A stretch of DNA of 11,980 nucleotides, taken from NCBI GenBank assembly GCA_964607865.1, contig CAZSLZ010000110.1:1-11980 (forward strand). Reading direction: 5' to 3'. A model generated the notes under the pieces. It was not told the DNA's origin. It did not search any database and saw nothing but the letters and a program-made list of their open reading frames with translations. Source of the stretch: CAZSLZ01 sp964607865. Lineage in GTDB: Bacteria; Vulcanimicrobiota; JAJTBE01; CAZSLZ01. Positions 1-7,184 of this stretch are shown here, piece by piece (within the stretch, counting starts at the first letter, position 1; each line of letters opens with the position of its first letter). Made by a program: the position numbers and the translations under genes.

Positions 1-1
1 A

Positions 2-1297
2 ACCCCATCACCTGACAGCAAAGCGGAAAAAGAAGCTTCCAAAGATAAAAAGGATGAAAACGATAAGGTTAAAGAACCTGACTTCAGCGAAAAGGCAGAA
101 GTTTTTTCCTGGTCGCCGGACTGGCAGCAAAGCATCATAGCTGTGGCAAGCGTGAAGAATTCTCAGGAGAAAAACGAGGTTTTTCTGGTTGATCTGAACA
201 ATTTTTCTAAAAAGACAATAGCAGTTTCTACCGATACCAAATTCGCTTTGCCTTATAAATCACATACTTTTAAGGATTATTCAGTCTGGTCTCCCGACGA
301 TAAACGATTTTTCTTTATTTCACCCACGGAAAAAGCATTCAAGTTATATATATACGATGCAGAGCGGGATACCTACTGGGAGGTTCCCAGGGACAACATA
401 CTCTCAGCCTTCTGGATTAACAACGAAGAAATGATTCTTCTGACAGGAAAATATGGTGAAAACAGCCAGAAAGAAGAATATAAGCCAAAGGTACCTTTAT
501 ATGATAGGACTTCCCGGTTTTTTGACTTTATACCCGGTAAAGTAGAGGCTTTCCGCTGGAAAGTAGGAACCGGGAATTTCGAGAAACTTCAAGAGTTGCC
601 CCAGGAAACTAAAATTGTAAAGGTTCACCCCGTAACCGGCCAGGCATTATGTTTCGACGGAGAACGACTTATCCGCATCTCGGCTGAAAGCTTGCAGGGG
701 CAAACCCCGGAAAGTGTGGAGTTCAAATACCTGCCTCATATTTTTGAGTCGGGTATATCTCCTGATGGAAAGAAAATAGTCCTGAAAAAAGGAAACATGG
801 TCCAGCTGGCAGATATGAAAACCTCTTCAGAGATCACCCTGGAAGAAACCACGGACTTGATAAAACACGTCACTTTTTCCGCCGATGGGAAGTCAATTAT
901 GTATTTATCAGCTTCAAAATACAGTATGCTTTATTTCCATTCGCTTCTTAAAACTTACGACCTGGAAACAGACAAACTGAACAAGGTGGTTCTCCATTTC
1001 CTTACAGGTTCTTTCCGGGCTGTGGATATCTTCCCCGGAAGATACCCCTATGCCTTTTATTCAGACCCGGTTAAAAATGAGAACTATTTTGAACAGATTA
1101 CCTATAAGAGCGGCTTTTCCCAGGCAGATAATTCCATTGCACTGTGGCAGCTTTTCCCCAGAGAAATATTCATTAACCCAGCTCCCGAATTAGAGGAAGT
1201 TATGGAAGATACCCCGGCGCCGGAAGAAGCGCCTGAGGCTGAAACCACACCGGCGCCCCTGGAAGCAGATACTACTCCGGCGCCCCTGGAAAACTGA
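2..1297 (+). CDS. TolB/PD40-like beta-propeller protein, 5'-truncated by window edge
   Basis: The frame is open from base 2 with no stop, so the gene starts before the window; 431 residues are visible. The GTG at 143 lies inside a propeller blade and is not a convincing start. The first 30 or so visible residues are a Lys/Asp/Glu-rich linker. After it, blade motifs of the TolB/PD40 type recur: FSWSPDW, VWSPDDKRFFFIS, ISPDGKKIVLKKG and FSADGKSIMYLS. In this family such repeats form a beta-propeller, often periplasmic and protein-binding. No catalytic motif is visible. The last 30 or so residues are Pro/Glu/Thr-rich, with a nine-residue repeat (TTPAPLEAD, then TTPAPLEN). The gene is 26 bp upstream of queH on the same strand, so they are probably co-transcribed. 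The propeller assignment is fairly safe; the role is unknown. Confidence 0.8.
   Translation, partial: TPSPDSKAEKEASKDKKDENDKVKEPDFSEKAEVFSWSPDWQQSIIAVASVKNSQEKNEVFLVDLNNFSKKTIAVSTDTKFALPYKSHTFKDYSVWSPDDKRFFFISPTEKAFKLYIYDAERDTYWEVPRDNILSAFWINNEEMILLTGKYGENSQKEEYKPKVPLYDRTSRFFDFIPGKVEAFRWKVGTGNFEKLQELPQETKIVKVHPVTGQALCFDGERLIRISAESLQGQTPESVEFKYLPHIFESGISPDGKKIVLKKGNMVQLADMKTSSEITLEETTDLIKHVTFSADGKSIMYLSASKYSMLYFHSLLKTYDLETDKLNKVVLHFLTGSFRAVDIFPGRYPYAFYSDPVKNENYFEQITYKSGFSQADNSIALWQLFPREIFINPAPELEEVMEDTPAPEEAPEAETTPAPLEADTTPAPLEN
1250..1291 (+). repeat. 27-bp-period coding repeat in Pro/Glu-rich tail
   Basis: The 15-base unit CCGGCGCCCCTGGAA occurs perfectly at 1250-1264 and 1277-1291. A degenerate relative (CCGGCGCCGGAAGAA) lies just upstream at about 1214. 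The 27-bp period keeps the reading frame and yields TPAPLE units, so the tail probably grew by in-frame duplication. Confidence 0.75.
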
Positions 1298-1323
1298 AAT
1301 TATTAAATCTGGAATGATAGACT

Positions 1324-1863
1324 ATGAATAATAAACCTGCCTTGCTTTTACATTGCTGTTGTGCGCCCTGTTCGGTTTCTGTTTCTCAGGGCCTGCAGGA
1401 AAAATACGAAGTAACCTGCTTCTTTTTTAACCCCAATATTAATGAAGAACAGGAATATATAAAAAGAAAAGATGAGATGATAAAGCTGGCGGATAAACTC
1501 AAACTGCCCCTTATTATTGGTAAATACCCTGTTAAAGAATGGCTGGAAGCTGTCAGGGGCCTTGAAAATGAACCTGAGGGGGGCGCCCGGTGCCGGAAAT
1601 GCTTCGAATTCCGCCTAAAGCAAACAGCTGGAGTTGCCGGGGAAAAAGGCTTTGAATTGTTTGCCACCACCCTTACCGTCGCCCCTATGAAAAATCATGA
1701 AATAATCAATGAAATCGGCAACCGGGTCAAAGAAAATGTTGAATATCTGGAATCTGATTTCAAGAAGAAAGATGGATATAAGAAATCGGTGGAGTTGTCA
1801 AAAAGGTTTAATCTTTACAGACAGAATTACTGTGGATGTACTTTCAGCAGAAAGAAAAAATAA
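1324..1863 (+). CDS. queH: Epoxyqueuosine reductase QueH (DUF208 family)
   Basis: The protein has 179 residues, a normal length for QueH, the non-cobalamin enzyme that reduces epoxyqueuosine to queuosine in the tRNA wobble base (QueG is the unrelated alternative). Family signatures are all present: LLLHCCCAPC at residues 7-16 with Cys11, Cys12, Cys13 and Cys16; ARCRKC with Cys90 and Cys93; TTLTVAPMKNHEIINEIG at about 115-132; and the C-terminal YRQNYCGCTFS with Cys170 and Cys172. These cysteines are known in the family to hold an iron-sulfur cluster and an iron centre. The ATG at 1324 puts the HCCCAPC motif at the usual distance from the N-terminus; the Shine-Dalgarno match (GGAATGA) is weak. 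No other queuosine gene is in view. Function confidence is high because every Cys motif is intact. Confidence 0.95.
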   Translation: MNNKPALLLHCCCAPCSVSVSQGLQEKYEVTCFFFNPNINEEQEYIKRKDEMIKLADKLKLPLIIGKYPVKEWLEAVRGLENEPEGGARCRKCFEFRLKQTAGVAGEKGFELFATTLTVAPMKNHEIINEIGNRVKENVEYLESDFKKKDGYKKSVELSKRFNLYRQNYCGCTFSRKKK

Positions 1864-1897
1864 AAACAGCAGTTTAATTATATACTTAAAGTTGCTT

Positions 1898-1904
1898 GGA
1901 GAGG
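1898..1904 (+). promoter_or_regulatory. Ribosome binding site fixing the thioredoxin start
   Basis: GGAGAGG lies 6 nt before ATG 1911. It decides for this ATG over the upstream in-frame TTG at 1896. Confidence 0.75.
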
Positions 1905-1910
1905 TTGTTC

Positions 1911-2240
1911 ATGATAAAAAACGTATCTCATCTGGATTTTAATAAAAATGTGCTGGAAAATAAGAAACCTGTATTGGTAGAGTTTCATGCCTCCTGGTGC
2001 GGCCCCTGCAAGGCTATGGAAAAAGAACTGAACCGGATTAGCTCCGATTTTACAGATCAACTGTGCCTTTTTCGAATTTCCGTAGATGAAGAGCCGGGTT
2101 TAGCCCAGGAATACAGAATAAAAGCATACCCCACTCTTTTAATAATGAACAATGGAAGAATTCTGGAACAGGTTATAGGTTTTACTGCCTACGAAGAAAT
2201 AAAAGAATCACTTGCCAATTCGGGCATTATAAATCAATAA
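1911..2240 (+). CDS. trxA: Thioredoxin
   Basis: A 109-residue single-domain thioredoxin and dithiol-disulfide oxidoreductase. The active site is WCGPC at residues 29-33 (Cys30, Cys33), and the conserved cis-proline is Pro74 in YPTLLI. The stretch VLVEFHASWCGPC aligns with E. coli ILVDFWAEWCGPC, so the buried Asp is Glu24 and the Trp is His26, conservative departures seen in thioredoxin-like proteins. I place the start at ATG 1911, because GGAGAGG at 1898-1904 gives a 6-nt spacer. An in-frame TTG at 1896 would overlap that Shine-Dalgarno site. No signal peptide is visible, so it is probably cytoplasmic. It lies 47 bp after queH, probably in the same transcript. The symbol is by family; the genome may hold other thioredoxins. 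Confidence 0.92.
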   Translation: MIKNVSHLDFNKNVLENKKPVLVEFHASWCGPCKAMEKELNRISSDFTDQLCLFRISVDEEPGLAQEYRIKAYPTLLIMNNGRILEQVIGFTAYEEIKESLANSGIINQ

Positions 2241-2935
2241 GCCCTTATAACCTTGGCCGGTTTGGTATTTATTACCTTTTCTTTTTTTTCCTTTTCTGTT
2301 TTATAATTCTTATTTTTTGTAAGTTGGGTTAATTTCTTTATATTGCTTTTGGCAAATTTCTGCCGATCTGCAAGTTCATTTTCTTCTGCAAGGCTCTGGT
2401 AGTCATTCCAATAATAAATGGCAGTTTTAAGATCACCGGTTTTCTGGTAATAGTCCGCAACCAGCCTGTTTATTTCCAGTTTATCTTCATAAAGTTTTAA
2501 ATCCTGCATTCCTGCAGCTGAAGAATCCAGCTCTATGTTTTTTAACAGCGCCAGGGCTGAAGATGGGTCTTCATTGGCAATATAAACAGCAGCAAGTTTC
2601 ACATAAGGAGGTTTCTGAGTTTTCTGCCCTTCGGGCAGGTTGGCGTTATATTGTTTATATGCGTCCATCGATTCCTTGTAATATTTTATTGAGTTGTCAT
2701 ATTCCCTTAATTTATTGAAATTTTCCGCTACTTTTTCCGATACCTGGGCTTTTTTCAGAGGGTCAACAATTCCTCTTAATGCCCGGCGATATTCATCATT
2801 GGCATAGGATAAACGATCCTGCTTTTCAAATTTTTCTGCTTTTTCCATATGTTTTTCCACAGTAAACCTGGAACAGGATGAGAATGAGAAAACAATTGCC
2901 ACCAGAAAAATTAAACTGAGTATTTTTTTAAACAT
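2234..2935 (-). CDS. TPR-like predicted lipoprotein
   Basis: A 233-residue protein whose N-terminus looks like a lipoprotein signal: MFKK, then a hydrophobic run to about residue 18, then FSSC with the candidate lipidated Cys21. The -3 position is Phe rather than Leu, so the lipobox is imperfect. The mature part is helical, with TPR-like helix pairs, for example KAEKFEKQDRLSYANDEYRR at about 32-51, then 67-95, 111-133 and 155-181. The last 35 residues are Lys-rich and probably disordered. The architecture recalls BamD/ComL-like or secretion-associated TPR lipoproteins, but I cannot assign a specific role. The AAGGAG at 2953-2948 is 12 nt from ATG 2935 and only 3 nt from an alternative TTG at 2944, so the start is not settled. 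The stop overlaps the convergent thioredoxin gene by 7 bp. It follows the gspF-like gene by about 98 bp and may share its transcript or use its own promoter. Confidence 0.75.
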   Translation of the reverse strand: MFKKILSLIFLVAIVFSFSSCSRFTVEKHMEKAEKFEKQDRLSYANDEYRRALRGIVDPLKKAQVSEKVAENFNKLREYDNSIKYYKESMDAYKQYNANLPEGQKTQKPPYVKLAAVYIANEDPSSALALLKNIELDSSAAGMQDLKLYEDKLEINRLVADYYQKTGDLKTAIYYWNDYQSLAEENELADRQKFAKSNIKKLTQLTKNKNYKTEKEKKEKVINTKPAKVIRAY

Positions 2936-2998
2936 AAAACCCAAAATCTCCTTACAACTTGATTCTGTTTTATTTTCAATAAATTTTTTAAAAACCCT

Positions 2999-3004
2999 AT
3001 TATA
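2999..3004 (-). promoter_or_regulatory. Possible -10 element for the TPR lipoprotein gene
   Basis: The minus strand reads TATAAT here, inside the palindromic run TATTATATAATA (2998-3009). Transcription would begin near 2991, some 55 nt before the start codon. No good -35 hexamer is seen at normal spacing, so this is tentative. Confidence 0.3.
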
Positions 3005-3033
3005 TAATACCCCTGGAGGCTGAAATTATTCCC

Positions 3034-4209
3034 TTACCTTATTAATTTGTTCATTTCAAAGATTGGCAAAAGCGCTGCCAGTGCCACAAAACCCACTACC
3101 AACCCCAGAAACATAATAATTGCAGGTTCCAGGAATTTGAAAAATATAGAAAGTTTTTTGTCCACTTCTTTTTCATAAAACACCGCTGCTGTTTCCAGCA
3201 TTTTTTCCAGTTGACCGCTTTTTTCTCCGGTGCGGGTCATCTGGGCCACAAGAGGGGGAACCACAGAAACCCTGGACATTGCCATCCCAAGGGTGTCACC
3301 TTTCTGGACATAGTCTTCTATATTTTCCAGTTCATTTCTTATGACAGTATTATCCACCACTTCTCTGGATGAAGCCAGGGCTTTTATCAGGCTGACCCCG
3401 CCGCCATGAAGCATTGCCAGGGTCCTTGCCCATCGGCTGAGTTGAGAATAGGTGTGAATGGTTCCGAAGAAGGGAATCTTCTGAATAAAAGTGTCCTTGG
3501 TCTTCTGGGGGATAACCCTGGTATAGACCACCACCAGAATTACCGCCAGTATTCCCAGTAAAATGATGTTATTTTTCAGGAAACTCCCCACAAAAAGCAA
3601 TACCTGAGTAGGCAGGGGCAGATCCGAATTGAAAGAACGAAAGACGTCAATTAGAGTGGGGCCGATATATGTAAGTATGAAGAAAATTAGCCCAAAACTT
3701 GCCACCATAATAATCATTGGGTACAATAAGGAAGACAGCACCTTTTCCTTGAAGGAGCTCTCTTTCTCCATAAACCCGGAGAAACGCTCCAGAATAGTTT
3801 CCACGGCTCCCACAGACTCACCGGCTTCTACCATTTTCACCAATATGGGGGGAAAACTTTTTTCCGTACCCAGGCAATGCGCCAGGCTTTGCCCTTCTTC
3901 CAGGTGTACTTTTACCCTGGCAAAGGAACGTTTTAATTCTTCGTTATCCAGTTGCCCTACCAGGGAATCCAGGGATTCAGGCAGAGGGACCCCCGCCTTT
4001 AACAAGGTGGCCAATTGTTCAAGGGCAAAAACCATATCGGTTACCGGAACCTTGGAGCCAAAAGTCCTGCCCGTGTCTTCCTTTACATTAATAGGAAAGA
4101 AGCCCCTGGTTTTAAGTTTACCAAAAGCTGAAGCCTGGGATGGGGCGTCAATGAGCCCGCTGGTTATTTTTCCTGCTGTATCGTAAGCGCTGTATTCATA
4201 TAGAGGCAT
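3034..4209 (-). CDS. Type II secretion / type IV pilus inner-membrane platform protein, GspF/PilC family
   Basis: A 391-residue polytopic inner-membrane protein, close to the family's usual 400. In pili and type II secretion this protein is the cytoplasmic-membrane platform that couples the assembly ATPase to pilin (or pseudopilin) polymerisation. The N-terminus MPLYEYSAYDTAGK is typical of the family. Two T2SSF repeats are visible, at about 60-183 and 255-385. Each has the LATLLKAGVPLPESL-like and MVEAGESVGAVETIL-like signatures; the second copy reads ARTLAMLHGGGVSLIKAL and MTRTGEKSGQLEKML. Hydrophobic segments lie at about 162-184, 213-231 and 360-384. A CAGGAG sequence sits 10 nt before the ATG. 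The gene follows glmM by 23 bp, so it is probably co-transcribed with it. No ATPase, pseudopilin or secretin gene is in view, so I cannot choose between the T2SS and pilus assignments. Confidence 0.93.
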   Translation of the reverse strand: MPLYEYSAYDTAGKITSGLIDAPSQASAFGKLKTRGFFPINVKEDTGRTFGSKVPVTDMVFALEQLATLLKAGVPLPESLDSLVGQLDNEELKRSFARVKVHLEEGQSLAHCLGTEKSFPPILVKMVEAGESVGAVETILERFSGFMEKESSFKEKVLSSLLYPMIIMVASFGLIFFILTYIGPTLIDVFRSFNSDLPLPTQVLLFVGSFLKNNIILLGILAVILVVVYTRVIPQKTKDTFIQKIPFFGTIHTYSQLSRWARTLAMLHGGGVSLIKALASSREVVDNTVIRNELENIEDYVQKGDTLGMAMSRVSVVPPLVAQMTRTGEKSGQLEKMLETAAVFYEKEVDKKLSIFFKFLEPAIIMFLGLVVGFVALAALLPIFEMNKLIR

Positions 4210-4232
4210 TCAGGTTAACACTCCTGAACTGC

Positions 4233-5606
4233 TCAGGCCCTTGAACCTATCATGGACAGGGACTGATCCAGTTTCTTTACTTTTTCGGTTATTTCATCGG
4301 CCAGTTTGTTTATGAACCCCAGATCGGGGCCTTCCACCATAACCCTTATAAGGGGTTCGGTGCCTGAAGCCCGCACCAGGATTCTGAATTTATCATCCTT
4401 TTTACCCTGTTTTTCTTCCAGATAGGATAAAAAATCCGGGTTTTCCATAATCTTTTCTTTGTTCTTCAACTGAACATTTATCAAAACCTGAGGGAATTTT
4501 TCCATCCGGGCTTTTAACTCGCTGGCCTTCTTACCGGTAGCCTTTAAAATTGAAACCAATTTCAAACCTGTTATTATACCGTCGCCAGTGGTGTTATCGT
4601 CAAGAAAAATTATGTGGCCAGACTGCTCGCCGCCAATATTGGCGCCCTTCTCCTCCATCAATTCCATGACATTCCGATCCCCCACCTGGCTTCTTAAAAG
4701 CATCAAACCTTTCTGCTTAAGGGCAACTTCGAGGCCGATATTGCTCATTACCGTAGCTACGATTTGATTTCCTCTTAACTTACCTTGTTGGTGGTAAAAA
4801 CCGGCGAAAATATTCATCATTTCATCGCCATCTATTAATTCTCCGGTTTCATCCACAGCTATCAACCGGTCACCGTCGCCGTCAAATGCCAGGCCGATAT
4901 CGAAATTGCCGGCTTTTACCAGGTTCTGTAACAATTCAGGATGAGTGGAGCCACATTCCCTGTTTATATTAATTCCATCGGGATGTCCATTTATTATAGT
5001 TACTGATGCTTTCAAATAAGAGAAGATGGCAGGCGCCGTGGAACAGGTAGAGCCATTGGCGCAATCCAGGGCAATTCTTAAGCCTTCAAGAGAATTTTCC
5101 GCAAGGGACTGAACGTAAAATTGATAACGTTGAGAGGCGTCGGGCAATATCATTACCCTGCCTATTTCGCTATCAACAGGAGGGATAAATTCAGAGGGGA
5201 TTCCCATTTCCACATATTTTTCGATCTGGTTTTCTTCAGCCTGGCTGAACTTGAGGCCGTCGAAATCGAAAAATTTTATTCCGTTATCTATAACCGGGTT
5301 ATGGGACGCAGAAATAACAACCCCGCAATCTACATCCATGGTTCTGGCCAGATATGCAATGGCAGGGGTGGGTATGATTCCCGCCAGTAAAACATCGCAA
5401 CCCATGGAAGTTAAAGCTGCGGATAGGGCGCCTTCGATCATATCTCCGGATACCCGGGTGTCTCTGCCGATTAAAATAGTAGGCTTGTTGCTCTTTTTAT
5501 TTATTATATGACAGGCCAGTGCCTTTCCGATTTTTAAGACCAGTTCCGGCGATAAAAATTCGTTGGCGATTCCTCTTACACCATCAGTTCCGAAAAATTT
5601 TCCCAT
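4233..5606 (-). CDS. glmM: Phosphoglucosamine mutase GlmM
   Basis: A 457-residue cytoplasmic enzyme of the alpha-D-phosphohexomutase family. It converts glucosamine-6-phosphate to glucosamine-1-phosphate on the way to UDP-GlcNAc for peptidoglycan and LPS. The N-terminus GKFFGTDGVRGIAN is diagnostic for GlmM. All four active-site loops are intact: the phosphoserine loop ISASHNP with Ser101, the metal-binding loop DGDGDR at 242-247, the sugar-binding loop GEQSG at 326-330, and the phosphate-binding loop RASGTEP at 412-418. Length matches the family norm of about 445-455. The ATG at 5606 follows GGAGGA with a 5-nt spacer. It is the first gene of a probable minus-strand transcript with the gspF-like gene and perhaps the TPR lipoprotein. 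I see no glmS-ribozyme-like or other leader element in the 142 bp upstream. Confidence 0.97.
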   Translation of the reverse strand: MGKFFGTDGVRGIANEFLSPELVLKIGKALACHIINKKSNKPTILIGRDTRVSGDMIEGALSAALTSMGCDVLLAGIIPTPAIAYLARTMDVDCGVVISASHNPVIDNGIKFFDFDGLKFSQAEENQIEKYVEMGIPSEFIPPVDSEIGRVMILPDASQRYQFYVQSLAENSLEGLRIALDCANGSTCSTAPAIFSYLKASVTIINGHPDGININRECGSTHPELLQNLVKAGNFDIGLAFDGDGDRLIAVDETGELIDGDEMMNIFAGFYHQQGKLRGNQIVATVMSNIGLEVALKQKGLMLLRSQVGDRNVMELMEEKGANIGGEQSGHIIFLDDNTTGDGIITGLKLVSILKATGKKASELKARMEKFPQVLINVQLKNKEKIMENPDFLSYLEEKQGKKDDKFRILVRASGTEPLIRVMVEGPDLGFINKLADEITEKVKKLDQSLSMIGSRA

Positions 5607-5684
5607 GTTTCCTCCGATTTTGCAATGTTTTAAATCTGTTATTTAACTATGAATAAAAAAATCCCTCTGAATTGATACGGGCAG

Positions 5685-5713
5685 GTGAAAATTAATAGGA
5701 AAAACCTTATATT
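5685..5713 (+). promoter_or_regulatory. Candidate promoter for the 45-aa ORF and DUF3592-like gene
   Basis: GTGAAA (5685-5690) and TATATT (5708-5713) are 17 bp apart, matching the sigma-70-type consensus at 4/6 and 5/6 positions. Transcription would begin near 5720, about 30 nt before ATG 5750. The element lies in the 143-bp gap between this gene and the divergent glmM, for which I found no convincing promoter. Confidence 0.35.
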
Positions 5714-5749
5714 TCCCGAATAATAGAAAAAACCTTGCAGGGTGAAATT

Positions 5750-5887
5750 ATGGATGAACAGGAAATTAAATTCAACATAGATGATTTTGGCGAGCCGCTG
5801 GGGGATGAAAATTCCCAACCCCAGACTGGGGAATCGCCGGAAGAATCAGCTGAATTCAAGAGGAAATGGAATATATTAAAAAGATGA
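5750..5887 (+). CDS. Small acidic 45-residue ORF, translationally coupled to the next gene
   Basis: An unrecognised 45-residue ORF. AGGG at 5739-5742 lies 7 nt before the ATG, a good ribosome binding site. The product starts MDEQEIKFNIDDFGEPLGDE, is acidic and low in hydrophobic residues through its first 35 positions, and ends in a basic stretch (FKRKWNILKR). There is no membrane segment or Cys motif. Its TGA overlaps the ATG at 5884 of the following membrane-protein gene as ATGA. The next gene has no well-placed ribosome binding site of its own, so this ORF probably drives its translation. It could be a partner peptide of the membrane protein or only a translated leader. Confidence 0.55.
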   Translation: MDEQEIKFNIDDFGEPLGDENSQPQTGESPEESAEFKRKWNILKR

Positions 5888-6327
5888 AACGCCCTCAGCG
5901 TTCTGTTCCTTTTTCCCTGGGCACAGGCTTGTTTATGAACTTCTTTACCATTTTCGGGACATTTTTCTTTGGTTTTGGTATGATTTTTGTGCTGATATTT
6001 TTTAAGCCTGTGGATTTTTATCATGATTTTTTACTGAACACCCAGGGAAGAACCATAGAAGCTGAGATTACCCGCATAAAACGAACAAACTTTTCCGAGG
6101 GCGGAAGTGAGCATCATGACGGTGATCCGGTGTATCTTTACTGTTTTGATTTCACTACCAGAACCGAGAAACAGGGCGCAGAATGTTACAGCACCCGTAC
6201 TGGTTTCGATCAGGGCGATAAAGTTCAGGTGGAATACCTGCCTGAAAATCCATCAGTAGCCCGTATTGAAGGAATGCGTCGCACCCCGCAAGTTGCATGG
6301 CCAGTTTTGTCATTTTCTTTCCCCTGA
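5884..6327 (+). CDS. DUF3592-like membrane protein, N-terminal half of a frame-split gene
   Basis: Residues 11-40 form a long hydrophobic segment, probably one or two membrane helices. A soluble domain at about 50-130 has the DUF3592 pattern: a beta start GRTIEAEITRIKRTN, a central YLYCFDF strand, and the closing GDKVQVEYLPENPSVARIEGM. The frame then enters what should be the next membrane segment (AWPVLSFSFP) and stops at once at TGA 6325. The next ORF, in the -1 frame, continues that segment (FPLIGFIMTLAGL) and a second domain. I use ATG 5884 because it overlaps the upstream small ORF as ATGA. An ATG at 5866 is also in frame, but the GAGG before it is only 2 nt away. Function is unknown. 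The family assignment is by pattern and moderately sure. Confidence 0.65.
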   Translation: MKRPQRSVPFSLGTGLFMNFFTIFGTFFFGFGMIFVLIFFKPVDFYHDFLLNTQGRTIEAEITRIKRTNFSEGGSEHHDGDPVYLYCFDFTTRTEKQGAECYSTRTGFDQGDKVQVEYLPENPSVARIEGMRRTPQVAWPVLSFSFP

Positions 6328-6743
6328 TAGGCTTTATTATGACCCTGGCGGGTTTGAATGACGGTTATAAAAAGACAAAAGTCTTGCGAAATGGAAAACC
6401 CGGTAAAGCCAGGGTATTGGATTTAACTCCCACAGGAGTATCTTCAAATAACCGCCCCGAGTATAAGGTAACTTATAAATATAAGGCCGACAACGGCAGG
6501 GAATATAAATTCGATTATAAGACTTATGATGTTCACGAGGTAACCGACGAGGAATATGAAGTTATCTTTTATGATGCACACCATCCCGACCAGGGCATGC
6601 CTTATGATGACCTGGCCAGTATAATAAAAATAAACCGTCGGGGGGAGCTGGAAGGCCATAAACCTTTTATAGGTTTTTTGAAATTGATTTTTGTCTGCAT
6701 ATGTTATTTCTGGCCCATAATTTGGTTTTTACTGATTGGCTGA
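6297..6743 (+). CDS. DUF3592-like membrane protein, C-terminal half in the -1 frame
   Basis: This ORF overlaps the preceding one by 31 bp in the -1 frame. It opens directly in a hydrophobic segment (FVIFFPLIGFIMTLAGL, residues 4-20). A second DUF3592-like domain follows at about 30-110, with the pattern RNGKPGKARVLDL, YKVTYKYKADNGREYKFDY and YEVIFYDAHHPDQGM. It ends in a membrane segment (FLKLIFVCICYFWPIIWFLL, 127-146). The ATG at 6297 has no Shine-Dalgarno site before it, and the protein makes best sense as the continuation of the upstream ORF. A joined product would be about 286 residues with TM-domain-TM-domain-TM order. Independent translation by coupling cannot be excluded. Function is unknown. 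Confidence 0.6.
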   Translation: MASFVIFFPLIGFIMTLAGLNDGYKKTKVLRNGKPGKARVLDLTPTGVSSNNRPEYKVTYKYKADNGREYKFDYKTYDVHEVTDEEYEVIFYDAHHPDQGMPYDDLASIIKINRRGELEGHKPFIGFLKLIFVCICYFWPIIWFLLIG

Positions 6744-6785
6744 CAAATAATGGATTTAAAACAGGGAAATTGGGGGAGAGATAAG

Positions 6786-6875
6786 ATGGAATATTTTAAA
6801 ATCAATAACAGTTCAAACGAGAACCTGCATAATTTATTACCACCGCCACGCAAAATAAGCAAAAAAACCCTATGA
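6786..6875 (+). CDS. Tiny ORF, 29 residues, with strong ribosome binding site
   Basis: GGGGGAG at 6772-6778 lies 7 nt before this ATG, one of the strongest Shine-Dalgarno sites in the window. The product starts MEYFKINNSSNENLHNLLPP, continues with a basic end, and is hydrophilic with no membrane segment. The frame is also open from an ATG at 6750, which lacks a ribosome site. It starts 42 bp after the DUF3592-like gene and may be on the same transcript. I do not recognise it, and its short length makes chance occurrence quite possible. Confidence 0.3.
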   Translation: MEYFKINNSSNENLHNLLPPPRKISKKTL

Positions 6876-7184
6876 AACTTATTTTTGACTGATCATTTTC
6901 CGGGGGGTTATGTTCTTTCTCAGTTTATTATATTAAAAAACGTATGATTGAGGTAATAAAATGAAGACAATTTTAACATTCAGAATAACAATAAGGCCAA
7001 GGAAAAGAAATATGTATTGTCAATATTATTGAGCCTTCTGTTTCCAGGGTAATAATAAAAATTATAATCGCTCTTTTATTCTGTCAATTCCTTTTTATTT
7101 TCAACATTTATTCTCGTTATTTTTTTTATAAATATTATTGCTTATAGCTTCATAAAACAATCCGGTGCAGGAGAATTATTAATT

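Noticed and set aside
143..145. GTG at 143 as the start of the first gene
   Set aside because: The frame is open back to base 2 and the sequence before it continues a propeller blade (VFSWSPDW), so the gene is simply cut by the window edge.
1709..1942. 77-codon plus-strand ORF overlapping queH and thioredoxin
   Set aside because: It is a second-frame shadow of two strongly supported genes and shows no family features.
3629..4186. 185-codon plus-strand ORF
   Set aside because: It lies wholly antisense to the well-supported gspF-like gene, with Ser/Pro-rich shadow composition and no domain.
6961..7032. 23-codon ORF with a TTGAGGT ribosome-site match
   Set aside because: Too short, in very AT-rich DNA and with only a moderate ribosome site, so I did not list it as a gene.
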